Assembly (NCBI GenBank): GCA_017614895.1 | Contig: JAGAAZ010000127.1 | Coordinates: forward strand, 1-32,425 | Direction: 5' to 3' | DNA: 32,425 nucleotides | From: Bacteroidaceae bacterium | GTDB taxonomy: Bacteria > Bacteroidota > Bacteroidia > Bacteroidales > Bacteroidaceae | Shown: positions 16,114 through 25,048 of the stretch, piece by piece | Layout: each line of letters opens with the position of its first letter | How positions within the stretch are numbered: the stretch's first letter is position 1 | The notes under the pieces: generated by a model | Told to the model about the DNA's origin: nothing | Database searches by the model: none | The model's input: only the letters and a program-made list of their open reading frames with translations | Made by a program: the position numbers and the translations under genes

Positions 16114-17366
16114 TGAGAAATATGGGAAGAACAGGAGAAGTGGCGAGGACACATACCTTTGAGAATGGTTTGCGATTGATACAGATACCATCCCCCACGA
16201 ATGTTGCGTATTGTGGCATCAGCATCGATGCTGGTACAAGGGATGAAGAGAAGGGGGAAGAGGGTATGGCGCATTTCTGCGAACACATGATGTTCAAGGG
16301 AACAGAGAAGCGGAAAGCCTGGCACATCATCAACAGGATGGAGGCAGTAGGTGGTGACCTGAATGCCTACACGAACAAGGAAGAAACGGTGGTGTATTCA
16401 GCTTTTATGAAGGAGCACTTTGAACGTGCCACTGAACTCATTTTCGACATCGTGTTTCACAGCACTTATCCACAACATGAGATTGACAAGGAGTGTGAGG
16501 TGATTGTGGACGAGATAGAGAGTTATAACGACACACCTGCCGACCTTATCTTTGACCGTTTCGAAGATCTCATCTACGAAGGAAACAGTCTTGGACACGA
16601 CATCTTGGGTACTGCTGAGAACGTGAGGAGGTTCAAAACAGAAGATGCACTCAGGTTTGTGAAAAGGCTCTATCGGCCAGAGAAGATGGTATTCTTTGTG
16701 TTTGGCGATGTGGATTTTGAGAAGGCGAAAAAGGTGGTGGGGAAGTTTCTAAAGAAAATAAGTCCTATAGAATCTATCAGTCTTATAAGACCTATCAATT
16801 CTATTGCTACTCACCCTGGCACCATCACAGAGGAACGTGGCACCCATCAAGCCCACGTGATGATTGGAAGGGCAGGATACGGTTCCAAGGATGACAAGCG
16901 GATTGCGCTCTATTTTCTCAACAACATCTTGGGAGGACCTGGAATGAACTCGCGACTGAACATCGCACTGAGGGAACACAAGGGGCTTGTCTATACGGTG
17001 GAGAGTTCGCTGACGAACTATACGGACACCTCCACTTGGGCGATATACTTTGGTTGCGATGAGGAAGATGTGGAGAAGTGCCTGAAGATTGTGAGGAGAG
17101 AATTGGACAACCTGATGAACGAGCCTTTGACAGAAAGGCAGTTCCAAGCAGCATTGAAACAAATCAAGGGACAGATCGGGGTAGCATGTGACAATTTCGA
17201 GAACTATGTGCTCGATATGGCAAAAGCTTACCTACACTATAACAAATTCGAAGGAATGAAAGATACCATCGAGCATCTGGAGAAGGTGACACCACAACTC
17301 TTGCAGGAAGTGGCACGAGAGATGTTTGATGAGAAAGGATTAACAACATTGATTTTTAGATCATGA
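16113..17366 (+). CDS. M16 family zinc peptidase (processing-peptidase type)
   Basis: 417 aa from ATG 16113, which overlaps the preceding stop; GTG 16083 further upstream is unlikely because it lies inside the preceding gene. ATG 16122 is also possible. The inverted zinc motif H54-F-C-E57-H58 and the downstream ligand Glu134 in the VDEIESYND segment, 76 residues later, are the M16 catalytic set. The size fits a single-unit enzyme with two homologous ~200-aa domains, like mitochondrial processing peptidase beta. No signal peptide is visible, suggesting a cytosolic peptidase clearing oligopeptides. The stop overlaps the PfkB start (ATGA). Confidence 0.92.
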   Translation: MRNMGRTGEVARTHTFENGLRLIQIPSPTNVAYCGISIDAGTRDEEKGEEGMAHFCEHMMFKGTEKRKAWHIINRMEAVGGDLNAYTNKEETVVYSAFMKEHFERATELIFDIVFHSTYPQHEIDKECEVIVDEIESYNDTPADLIFDRFEDLIYEGNSLGHDILGTAENVRRFKTEDALRFVKRLYRPEKMVFFVFGDVDFEKAKKVVGKFLKKISPIESISLIRPINSIATHPGTITEERGTHQAHVMIGRAGYGSKDDKRIALYFLNNILGGPGMNSRLNIALREHKGLVYTVESSLTNYTDTSTWAIYFGCDEEDVEKCLKIVRRELDNLMNEPLTERQFQAALKQIKGQIGVACDNFENYVLDMAKAYLHYNKFEGMKDTIEHLEKVTPQLLQEVAREMFDEKGLTTLIFRS

Positions 17367-18289
17367 GAAAAGTAATAGGAATAGGAGAGACGATTCTTGA
17401 CATCATCTTCAAGAATGAACAGCCCACAGCTGCAGTGCCAGGAGGTTCCACATTCAACGGACTCATCTCGCTGGGACGCATGGGCTTGCCTGTCACAATG
17501 ATTACAGAGACAGGCAATGACCGTGTGGGGCAAACCATCAAGCAGTTCATGGAAGAAAATGGTGTCAACAGCGACCATGTGTGTATGTATCAGGATGGGC
17601 GCACAGCCATTTCGTTGGCTTACCTGAACGAGCGCAACGATGCTGACTACACCTTCTACAAAGATTATCCTAATGCACGCCTGGATGTGATATGGCCGGA
17701 AGTGAACAAGGATGACATTATCATGATGGGATCGTACTTTGTCCTGAACCCTATTTTGCGAGACAAAGTAAAGGAGTTCTTGGATTATGCGACGAAGCAG
17801 GAGGCGTTGATTTATTACGACATCAACTTCCGTTCTTCCCATGTGTCAGAAGCCATCAAACTGCGTTCCTCCATTCTGGAGAACTTCGAGTATGCCAGCA
17901 TCGTACGTGGCTCGACAGAAGATTTTCAGAATATGTTCCAGCTCTCTGACCCTGAAAAAGTCTATCAACAAGAAGTGTCGTATCACTGCAAACAGATGCT
18001 TTGTACAGATGCAGAGGGGGACATCTGCCTTTTCTCTCCCAGTGTGACCAAGAAATATCAAGTCAATAAAATAGAAACAGTATCTACTATTGGGGCAGGT
18101 GATAATTTTAATGCGGGCATTATCTTCGGATTGCTGAAGGAAGGGGTTAGCCGTGATGGCATCGCCTCCATCACAGAAGAACAATGGAACCGCATCATCG
18201 CGCATGGTATGGCGTTTGCTGCTGAAGTGTGCCAGAGCCTCAACAACTCAATCAGTAAAGAATTTGCAAAGAATTATGGAAGAAATTAA
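17363..18289 (+). CDS. PfkB family carbohydrate kinase
   Basis: 308 aa, full length for the ribokinase/PfkB fold. The N-terminal substrate-binding glycine motif PGGSTFNG (about 30-37) and the C-terminal catalytic signature TIGAGDNFNAG with the base Asp near residue 246 are intact. The family phosphorylates sugars such as fructose, ribose or 2-keto-3-deoxygluconate, or nucleosides; no feature here decides which. It overlaps the M16 gene by 4 bp and its 3' end overlaps the helicase gene start by 14 bp, so it is part of a coupled string. Confidence 0.92.
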   Translation: MRKVIGIGETILDIIFKNEQPTAAVPGGSTFNGLISLGRMGLPVTMITETGNDRVGQTIKQFMEENGVNSDHVCMYQDGRTAISLAYLNERNDADYTFYKDYPNARLDVIWPEVNKDDIIMMGSYFVLNPILRDKVKEFLDYATKQEALIYYDINFRSSHVSEAIKLRSSILENFEYASIVRGSTEDFQNMFQLSDPEKVYQQEVSYHCKQMLCTDAEGDICLFSPSVTKKYQVNKIETVSTIGAGDNFNAGIIFGLLKEGVSRDGIASITEEQWNRIIAHGMAFAAEVCQSLNNSISKEFAKNYGRN

Positions 18290-20306
18290 AGAAAACATGG
18301 AGACTCAGGAGAGTCCAACAATGCAGGAAGAAAACGGAATGCCTAAAGTGGAATCAACGTTTGAAGAATTGGGTGTATCGGGTGAGATTCTCCGTGCCAT
18401 CCAAGAAATGGGCTATGTCAGCCCTATGCCTGTGCAAGAAAAGGTTATTCCTTATCTGCTGGGGCACAACAATGATGTGGTGGCATTGGCACAAACGGGT
18501 ACAGGTAAGACGGCAGCGTATGGCTTGCCTGTCTTGCAGAAGATTGATACGAACAGAACGGATGTACAGGCAGTCATCATGGCTCCCACACGAGAGCTGT
18601 GTCTGCAGATTACAGATGATTTGAAGGACTATTCCAAATATATCAAGGGCTTACATGTGCTTGCTGTATATGGTGGAGCCAGCATTGAGCCACAGATCCG
18701 TGCATTGAAGAAGGGTGTGCAGGTGATTGTTGCCACCCCTGGACGTCTGGTCGATTTGATGGAGCGTAAAGTGGCAAACTTGAGCACTGTGGAGAATGTG
18801 GTGTTGGATGAAGCAGACGAAATGCTCAACATGGGTTTCTCTGAGAGTATTGATACCATCTTGGCTGGTGTGCCAGCAGAGCGTAACACCCTACTCTTCT
18901 CGGCCACGATGAGCAAGGAGATTGAACGCATCTCAAAGAATTACCTGCACGATGCCAAGGAGATTGTGGTGGGAAGCCGTAATGAAGGAGCTGAGCATGT
19001 GAATCACATCTACTATATGGTCAGTGCTCGTGACAAATACAATGCTCTGAAGCGTGTGGCTGACTACTATCCAGAGATTTACGCCATCATCTTCTGTCGC
19101 ACCCGTATGGAAACACAGGAGATTGCAGACAAACTTATCCGTGATGGATATAATGCTGAATCCTTGCACGGAGAACTTTCTCAGGCACAACGTGACCTAA
19201 CCATGCAGAAGTTCCGTCAGCATCGTGTGCAGCTGTTGGTGGCTACCGATGTGGCAGCTCGTGGTTTGGATGTGGATGAACTCACCCACGTCATCAACTA
19301 TGGTTTGCCTGATGATATTGAAAGTTACACCCACCGTTCAGGAAGAACGGGTCGTGCTGGTCGTTCAGGTACTTCCATCTCCATTATTCATGTGAAGGAG
19401 AAAGGAAAGGTACGTGCGATAGAACAGCAGATTCAGAAGAAGTTTGTACCTGGCATCCTACCAACTGGTCAAGAAATCTGTGCCAAGCAACTCTATAAGG
19501 TGATTGATGACATCGAAAAGGTGGAGGTGGATGAAGAGGAGATTGCTCCATTCCTGCCAGAAGTGTATCGCAAGTTCGATATGATGGAGAAGGAAGACCT
19601 CATCAAGCGTATGGTATCGATGGAGTTCAACACTTTCCTCAACTACTACAAGAATGCACCTGAAATCATCCAACCTTCGGAGAAGGGAGAACGTCGTGGG
19701 GATAAGTCTGAGAGCTTTGGAGAGAAAAGAAGTCGTGGAGAACGTCGTGGTCGTGGTGGAGAACGCAGTCGTACTGCTGAGCCTGGTTACACACGTCTCT
19801 TCATCAATCTCGGCAAGAAAGATGGCATCAACCCCAAAGTGTTCATGGGCTTCATCAATCGTGTGGCACAAGGTGCACACATCGATTTGGGACGTATCGA
19901 CCTGATGCAGAACTTCTCCTTCTTCGAGGTACCTGAACAGCAAACCAAGAAAGTTTTGAATGTCCTCAATGGTACAGATTTCGATGGAAGAAAGGTGAAC
20001 GTGGAGGTGACTGACCAACCAGAAGGACAACGTGGAGGAGAGAAGAAACACAATGGTAAGGAAGGTGGTGGTTTCCGTTCTGTGAGAGGAGAACGTCGTG
20101 AACGCCGTTTTGAAGAGAAGAAGAGTAAGAAAGGAAGTGGTGTCATTCGTGGAGCTGCTGCTAAGCCCGCTAAACCTTCTCGTGAGGAACGTGGCTATTC
20201 TGCTGCTAGTGGTCCCAAAGGTGCTGCCGAATGGGCAAAGTTCTTTGAGGGACAGGTGGAAGGGCAACCTTTCTATGAGACATTCAAGAAAAAGAAGAAA
20301 AAGTAA
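18276..20306 (+). CDS. DEAD-box RNA helicase with C-terminal RNA-binding domain (DeaD/DbpA-like)
   Basis: 676 aa from ATG 18276 (ATG 18297 is a possible alternative); earlier in-frame codons lie inside the kinase gene. Helicase motifs in order: Q motif FEELGVSGEILRA and PMPVQEKVIP, AQTGTGKT, PTRELCLQ, DEAD, SAT, and HRSGRTGRAGRSG. Residues about 504-580 form a DbpA-type RNA-binding domain (TRLFINLGKKDGINP...). Arg/Gly/Lys-rich low-complexity stretches separate the two (ERRGRGGERSR) and make up the tail, ending KKKKKK. Such proteins remodel rRNA or mRNA structure in ribosome assembly and cold adaptation; CsdA/DeaD is the best functional analogue. It overlaps the kinase gene by 14 bp and precedes the C26-M19 gene by 9 bp. 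Confidence 0.95.
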   Translation: MEEIKENMETQESPTMQEENGMPKVESTFEELGVSGEILRAIQEMGYVSPMPVQEKVIPYLLGHNNDVVALAQTGTGKTAAYGLPVLQKIDTNRTDVQAVIMAPTRELCLQITDDLKDYSKYIKGLHVLAVYGGASIEPQIRALKKGVQVIVATPGRLVDLMERKVANLSTVENVVLDEADEMLNMGFSESIDTILAGVPAERNTLLFSATMSKEIERISKNYLHDAKEIVVGSRNEGAEHVNHIYYMVSARDKYNALKRVADYYPEIYAIIFCRTRMETQEIADKLIRDGYNAESLHGELSQAQRDLTMQKFRQHRVQLLVATDVAARGLDVDELTHVINYGLPDDIESYTHRSGRTGRAGRSGTSISIIHVKEKGKVRAIEQQIQKKFVPGILPTGQEICAKQLYKVIDDIEKVEVDEEEIAPFLPEVYRKFDMMEKEDLIKRMVSMEFNTFLNYYKNAPEIIQPSEKGERRGDKSESFGEKRSRGERRGRGGERSRTAEPGYTRLFINLGKKDGINPKVFMGFINRVAQGAHIDLGRIDLMQNFSFFEVPEQQTKKVLNVLNGTDFDGRKVNVEVTDQPEGQRGGEKKHNGKEGGGFRSVRGERRERRFEEKKSKKGSGVIRGAAAKPAKPSREERGYSAASGPKGAAEWAKFFEGQVEGQPFYETFKKKKKK

Positions 20307-20315
20307 CAATAGATT

Positions 20316-22076
20316 ATGGACAACTACGATTGGTTAAGCATCTACGGAAATCTCAACCGCGATTTCATTATGAAGGAAGCACTCCCTGTGATTGGTATCA
20401 CGGGTAATTACAATCAGGAGACCTGCACATTGGCTGAGGGCTATTATCAGTCAGTGTTGAAGGCTGGTGGCATTCCCTTCATCATTCCTCCGTTCTATGA
20501 GACAGACCGTTTGGGTGAATTGCTCGACCGTTTGGATGGCATCATCTTCAGTGGGGGAGGCGACATCAATCCGTTGTTGTTGGGCGAGGAACCTGTGAAA
20601 GAACTTCACAGCATCACCCCAGAGCGCGACCAACAAGAGTTGCTGTTGGCTCGTTTGGCATACGACCGTCAAATCCCCATGTTGGGCATTTGCAAGGGCA
20701 TCCAAGTCATCAATGCTGCCCTTGGAGGAACGCTGTATCAGGACATCCACACCCAGATGGAGGGTGTACGCATCAAGCACAGTCAAGACCAAGACAGACG
20801 TTATCCTTCCCATCAAGTGAGCATCACGAAAGGTTCTATTCTTGAAAAACTCTTCGGCACAGAATTGGCTGTCAATTCCTTCCATCATCAGGCTTGCAAG
20901 GAACCTGCTCCTTGTCTGAAAGTGACAGCCCTGAGTTCAGATGGTGTGATTGAAGCGATCGAAAGCAATGAGTTCAAGTCCATCATGGGTGTTCAATGGC
21001 ATCCTGAGACTTTCATTCTGAGAAACAATCGCGAGATGCTCCCCATCTTCGAATGGCTCATCCAAGAAAGTGCTGAATTCAAGAAAGCGAAGGCGTTGCA
21101 CAGCAAGATGCTGACACTCGACAGTCATTGCGACACCCCTATGTTCTTCTCCCAAAACATCAACTTCGCTTCACGCGATCCCAAGATACTGGTTGACCTC
21201 CACAAGATGACGGAAGGGCATCTTGATGCCACGATTATGGTTGCTTATCTGGAGCAACAGGAAAGGGATGAAGCATCGTTGGAGAACGCGACTGCCAAAG
21301 CCAACCAAATCCTCACACAAATCGAGGAGATGGTAGCCAAGAACTGTACGGCTGTCGATATTGCCTACACACCTGATGACCTCTGGCGACTGAAGCAACA
21401 GGGTAAGCGTGCCATCATGCTGGGTGTCGAAAACGGCTATGCGATTGGTAAGGACATCCGTCATGTGGAGGCTTTCCGCAGACGTGGTGTCGTGTATATG
21501 ACCCTTTGCCACAATGGTGACAACGATATCTGTGACTCTGCACGAGGCAAGCACGAACATGGTGGTGTGAGTGAGTTTGGCAAGCAGGTGATTGAGGAGA
21601 TGAATCGTGTGGGCATGATGGTGGATTTGAGTCATGCCGGGGAAGAGAGTTTCTATGATGCCCTCCAAATCAGCAAGACACCCATCGTATGCAGTCATTC
21701 GTCGGCTCGTGCCTTGTGTGACCATCCACGTAACCTGACAGACGACCAGATGCGTGCATTGGCGCAAGCAGGAGGTGTGGCACAAGTGACTTTCTATCAT
21801 GGGTTCTTGGTGAAGGACGATGTAAGAGAAGCCACTATTCTCGATGCCATTGAACACCTCAACCACATGGTCAACGTGATGGGCATTGAGCACGTGGGCA
21901 TCGGTACTGATTTCGATGGTGATGGAGGTATTCGTGGTTGTGCTTCTGCCAGCGAACTCATCAACTTCACACGCCATTTGCTCCGTGAACGGTACACAGA
22001 AGAGCAGATCCAGATGATTTGGGGAGGAAACTTCCTGCGTGTGATGAAAGAGGTGCAGGCAGCATCCCAATTATGA
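20316..22076 (+). CDS. Fusion of gamma-glutamyl hydrolase-like C26 domain and M19 membrane-dipeptidase domain
   Basis: 586 aa made of two enzymes. Residues about 22-255 are a class I glutamine-amidotransferase-like gamma-glutamyl hydrolase (C26, PuuD-like): LDGIIFSGGGDINP, nucleophile Cys near 125 in LGICKGIQVINAALGG, and the His/Glu of GVQWHPE. Residues about 265-580 are an M19 dipeptidase: metal ligands in DSHCDTP, GVENGYAIG, VDLSHAGEE and VCSHSSARALCDHPRN, plus GIGTDFDGDGG. One plausible route is C26 removing a gamma-glutamyl group and M19 cleaving the remaining dipeptide, as in glutathione or gamma-glutamyl peptide breakdown; this is inference. No signal peptide is visible, although M19 enzymes are often exported. 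The start could also be ATG 20370. Its last codons overlap the convergent FHA-like gene by 6 bp. Confidence 0.92.
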   Translation: MDNYDWLSIYGNLNRDFIMKEALPVIGITGNYNQETCTLAEGYYQSVLKAGGIPFIIPPFYETDRLGELLDRLDGIIFSGGGDINPLLLGEEPVKELHSITPERDQQELLLARLAYDRQIPMLGICKGIQVINAALGGTLYQDIHTQMEGVRIKHSQDQDRRYPSHQVSITKGSILEKLFGTELAVNSFHHQACKEPAPCLKVTALSSDGVIEAIESNEFKSIMGVQWHPETFILRNNREMLPIFEWLIQESAEFKKAKALHSKMLTLDSHCDTPMFFSQNINFASRDPKILVDLHKMTEGHLDATIMVAYLEQQERDEASLENATAKANQILTQIEEMVAKNCTAVDIAYTPDDLWRLKQQGKRAIMLGVENGYAIGKDIRHVEAFRRRGVVYMTLCHNGDNDICDSARGKHEHGGVSEFGKQVIEEMNRVGMMVDLSHAGEESFYDALQISKTPIVCSHSSARALCDHPRNLTDDQMRALAQAGGVAQVTFYHGFLVKDDVREATILDAIEHLNHMVNVMGIEHVGIGTDFDGDGGIRGCASASELINFTRHLLRERYTEEQIQMIWGGNFLRVMKEVQAASQL

Positions 22077-22496
22077 TTGCCTGACTGACAGGTGGAGATG
22101 CCCCATTGCTATCACGTCCCCATCTTTCAGTTCCATTCCTTCATGGTTTAACTCCACCCCATTCAATAGGGTGGAGTTTTTGGGATCTCTCCAACTATAG
22201 GTGGGATGGGCAGGACGTGAATTCACACATCTACCCATACAAAGGTTACAAGCATGTTGAAGTCGTGAACGGATACCTTTAGGACATTCTGTTCTCCATT
22301 GACCGTTCTGGATTTTCCAGTTCCCTTCAGCAGTACGTGTGAACTGACATTGAAAGACTTCCACACTATCTTCGTCCAAAGCAAGGACATTATAGGCATC
22401 CTCTGTATTCTTGCCCAAAGTGACGATGGTGCGCGCCTTTGACAGATGAGCCTCCAAGTCCACCTGCTTGCCTTCTATTTCTATATAAGTCTTCAT
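22071..22496 (-). CDS. FHA-like domain protein with cysteine cluster
   Basis: 141 aa from ATG 22496, chosen because it overlaps the DUF4861 stop by 4 bp; earlier in-frame codons lie inside that gene. The C-terminal half reads like the end of an FHA domain: NSTLLNGVELN, then LKDGDVIAMGHLHLSV. The N-terminal part (TIVTLGKN...) fits the start of the fold. The usual phosphothreonine-binding Ser-x-x-His after the first strands is not evident; instead the middle holds CNLCMGRC (C-x2-C-x3-C), suggesting a metal site or disulfide. It is cytoplasmic, with no signal peptide. It ends the rubrerythrin operon. The FHA call is moderate, and loss of phospho-binding is an inference. Confidence 0.6.
   Translation of the reverse strand: MKTYIEIEGKQVDLEAHLSKARTIVTLGKNTEDAYNVLALDEDSVEVFQCQFTRTAEGNWKIQNGQWRTECPKGIRSRLQHACNLCMGRCVNSRPAHPTYSWRDPKNSTLLNGVELNHEGMELKDGDVIAMGHLHLSVRQS
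22150..22182 (+). terminator. Rho-independent terminator embedded in the convergent FHA-like gene
   Basis: A perfect 10-bp stem (AACTCCACCC at 22150-22159 with GGGTGGAGTT at 22169-22178), 9-nt loop, and a run of five T. On the plus strand it follows the C26-M19 stop by about 70 bp; on the minus strand it encodes part of the FHA-like protein and lacks a T-run. Confidence 0.8.
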
Positions 22497-23728
22497 TTCA
22501 CACTTATTTTCAAGGGGTTTCTTACACTCAGGGCTGCATGACTCAAATGGGCTTCCCAATCCGTCAGGGAATGGAAACCTGTGTTGGGGTTCTTGTTCCA
22601 TCCTGAGCCAAAGTAGTAGGTGTAGGTCGTATTGGGTTGATAGGTGGCGATGCCCAAGATGTGACCTGTAGCAATGCCGTTTTCACGTTGCTGATAGGTC
22701 GTGGTGATGTGGGTATCTGGGAAAAGCAGGCCAATGTAGATCTTACCCATCTGCTTGGCGAGCACCTCCCTGTATTTGACGTTATAGACAGAGGCATCCC
22801 CCAAGTCTTCATAACCCATATACCCATTCTCCTGAGAGAGCACATAAGCATTAGGGTTATCCTTGTGGACAACTGTTCCTGCTGCCATCTTCACAGGCTT
22901 GGAAAGCCCCTGATAGGCAATCGTCACACGATTGAATTGACTGCCAGCATCCAAAGAGATGGTGCGTGTCTCCGTCACCTTCTCCCCATTGAAGTCCTGT
23001 TCTGGATAGGTGAAGCGCACAGTGAAGCGAAGAGGTCCATTGTCGAGCACTTCAAATGTCTTGTAGCATAGAGGCATGAAGAGGCTTCCATCCGAGTTCA
23101 GAAGTGCATTGGCACCCCCTCCCAAAGTAGGACCCACTGTGTAGCAATCCATTCCCTTCCCATGATCGATATGATAGCAATAGGCATTATATACTTGGTC
23201 AGCCAAATCTGCATAACCCCGTTCATGCAACTGCTGACTGACAGAACGCATTTCCTGATTCTGCTCAGAGGCATACCAGTAATCGAGCATCAAGTCCGAC
23301 GTGCTCTTGTTGAAGAGGTCATACCCCACAGCTCCTCCGTGTCCATAGACACGATAAGCCACACAGTCATTCTCCCAACCAAATTCATCCTGACGCTCCA
23401 CAAAGAAACGACCTTTCGCCTTCACCTCATACTTCTGAGGAGTTCCCTTCTGCACATAATATACCGACTTCCCCTTGCCAGCCACACCCACCTGAAAGAT
23501 GAGTTGTTGGTCATGAGTCACTTGCGAAGGAATCTCGTTCCCATCAGCATCTGTCACAACAAAGTCTTTTTCTGTTTGCAATTTCTTCTGAAGCACGGCC
23601 ACATCCACCTCCACCATCTCCATCCGAGCCGAAGAAATGGGGTTCGACACTGTGATAGTCAGTCGGTCGGCAGCATGCATCGTTGCCACCAACAAAAACA
23701 CAAGAATCAGAACGAAGGTCTTTTTCAT
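22493..23728 (-). CDS. DUF4861 family secreted protein
   Basis: 411 aa. A Sec signal peptide (about 1-19, MKKTFVLILVFLLVATMHA) leads into a single beta-rich domain covering the rest. The sequence pattern (TITVSNPISSARMEMVEV at the start, ENDCVAYRVYGHGG, DYWYASE, HIDHGKGMDCYTVG, and C-terminal YYFGSGWNK) matches DUF4861, a family seen in Bacteroidetes polysaccharide-utilisation loci and suggested to act on pectin-type glycans. No SusC/SusD pair or other glycan genes are nearby, so a role in polysaccharide breakdown here is unsupported. It lies 15 bp behind the MBL-fold gene and overlaps the FHA-like gene by 4 bp. Confidence 0.82.
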   Translation of the reverse strand: MKKTFVLILVFLLVATMHAADRLTITVSNPISSARMEMVEVDVAVLQKKLQTEKDFVVTDADGNEIPSQVTHDQQLIFQVGVAGKGKSVYYVQKGTPQKYEVKAKGRFFVERQDEFGWENDCVAYRVYGHGGAVGYDLFNKSTSDLMLDYWYASEQNQEMRSVSQQLHERGYADLADQVYNAYCYHIDHGKGMDCYTVGPTLGGGANALLNSDGSLFMPLCYKTFEVLDNGPLRFTVRFTYPEQDFNGEKVTETRTISLDAGSQFNRVTIAYQGLSKPVKMAAGTVVHKDNPNAYVLSQENGYMGYEDLGDASVYNVKYREVLAKQMGKIYIGLLFPDTHITTTYQQRENGIATGHILGIATYQPNTTYTYYFGSGWNKNPNTGFHSLTDWEAHLSHAALSVRNPLKISVK

Positions 23729-23743
23729 ATCAGATAGGGGGCA

Positions 23744-24490
23744 TCATTCGTAATGCCTGATTCTTACATCTATGCCTGGTAGTTCAGCTGCAACCTTGCT
23801 CACGTCTGTCTGTCCGTAGTGGTAGGGGAACATCACCTTGGGCTTGATGGTCTTCGCTGCATTCACCAACTGCTCTGGGGTCATCGTGTAAGGTTGGTTG
23901 CAGGGCAGAAAAGCGATGTCAATATCTTTGATGGTTTCCATCTCAGGGATGTCTTCTGTATCGCCTGCAATATAGATTCTCAAGCCATCAATAGTCAAGA
24001 TATAGCCATTATCACGCCCCTTTGGATGGAACTGGGTGCGAGCCTCAGTCTTGTTGTAGGCAGGTACTGCTTCGACTGTAAAGTCATCAGCCAACTGCAT
24101 CTTATCGCCGTTCTTCATCGTCTTTCCAGCGCCATACATTTCTGCACATCGTGCATTCATGATGAGTTGTGTTTCCCCGTCCGACAGTATCTTGATAGCC
24201 TCCTTGTCGAAGTGGTCGCCATGTTCGTGCGTCACAAAGAGGTAGTCAGCCTTCGGCATTGCAGCATAGTCAATCGTCTTGTTACCAAGTTTGGTCACAG
24301 GATCAATCTCAATCTCTTGTCCCTCGTACTCAATCCGTATGCTGGAGTGAACCAACGCGTGGAACTTCACCATTTTTCCACTTTTAGTTTTGAACGCATC
24401 GACCTCGTAGGTGTCGTTCTTCTGTTGGCCACATGCCGTTGTCAGCACCAGCAGAGCTAATATGGATGTGATGATTTTCTTCATACGCAT
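23744..24490 (-). CDS. MBL-fold metallo-hydrolase lipoprotein (UPF0173/UlaG-like)
   Basis: 248 aa. A lipoprotein signal (MKKIITSILALLVLTTAC, acylated Cys20) is followed by a metallo-beta-lactamase fold: THEHGDH at 87-93 (metal motif HxHxDH variant with Glu at position 2), a later GDTED segment with the bridging Asp, and the C-terminal FPYHYGQTD His. The sequence order resembles the UlaG/UPF0173 branch rather than true beta-lactamases. An exported, lipid-anchored member is less common than cytoplasmic ones. Start may be 24490 or 24484. It lies 18 bp downstream of rubrerythrin and 15 bp upstream of the DUF4861 gene. Substrate unknown. Confidence 0.85.
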   Translation of the reverse strand: MRMKKIITSILALLVLTTACGQQKNDTYEVDAFKTKSGKMVKFHALVHSSIRIEYEGQEIEIDPVTKLGNKTIDYAAMPKADYLFVTHEHGDHFDKEAIKILSDGETQLIMNARCAEMYGAGKTMKNGDKMQLADDFTVEAVPAYNKTEARTQFHPKGRDNGYILTIDGLRIYIAGDTEDIPEMETIKDIDIAFLPCNQPYTMTPEQLVNAAKTIKPKVMFPYHYGQTDVSKVAAELPGIDVRIRHYE

Positions 24491-24508
24491 GGATGTCTTT
24501 CAGAAATA

Positions 24509-25048
24509 CTAATAGTTCTCTTTCTTCAGTTCGAAGAAAGCCTGTGGGTGGTTGCAGACAGGACAAATCTCTGGAGCCTCCTTGCCGATGTGGATATGTC
24601 CACAATTACGGCATTGCCAGATACAATCGCCATCTCTTGAGAAAACAATCTTCTTTTCGATGTTCTCCAGCAATTTCCTGTACTTCTCCTCATGCACTTT
24701 CTCGATGGCTGCCACACCTTCGAAGAGGTCAGCAATCTCATCAAAGCCCTCTTCACGAGCCTCCTTTGCCATCCGTGGGTACATGTCTGTCCACTCATCG
24801 TTCTCGCCCTGTGCAGCATCCTTCAGATTGTCCATCGTGGAATTGATGCCATGAATGAGTTTGAACCAAATCTTGGCATGTTCCTTTTCCTGTTCAGCTG
24901 TCTCCATAAAGAGTTCAGCCATCTGCTCATAGCCATCCTTCTTAGCCTTAGAGGCATAGTAAGTGTACTTGTTTCTTGCCTGCGATTCTCCTGCAAATGC
25001 TGCCCAGAGATTCGCCTCGGTCTTGGTTCCTTTCAGTTCTTTAGCCAT
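24509..25048 (-). CDS. rbr: Rubrerythrin
   Basis: 179 aa. An N-terminal four-helix diiron domain (about 5-135) carries the expected ligands Glu21, Glu54/His57 (AEQEKEH) and Glu/His in the second helix pair (KVHEEKY near 118-123). A C-terminal rubredoxin domain has C146-x2-C149 and C162-x2-C165. It reduces hydrogen peroxide using electrons from the rubredoxin centre, a main peroxide defence of anaerobes. It begins MAKELK, the same first six residues as GroEL in this window, because the initiation region is duplicated (25031-25148). It has its own consensus promoter (25161-25192), separated from groEL by a terminator, and heads a four-gene unit. Confidence 0.96.
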   Translation of the reverse strand: MAKELKGTKTEANLWAAFAGESQARNKYTYYASKAKKDGYEQMAELFMETAEQEKEHAKIWFKLIHGINSTMDNLKDAAQGENDEWTDMYPRMAKEAREEGFDEIADLFEGVAAIEKVHEEKYRKLLENIEKKIVFSRDGDCIWQCRNCGHIHIGKEAPEICPVCNHPQAFFELKKENY

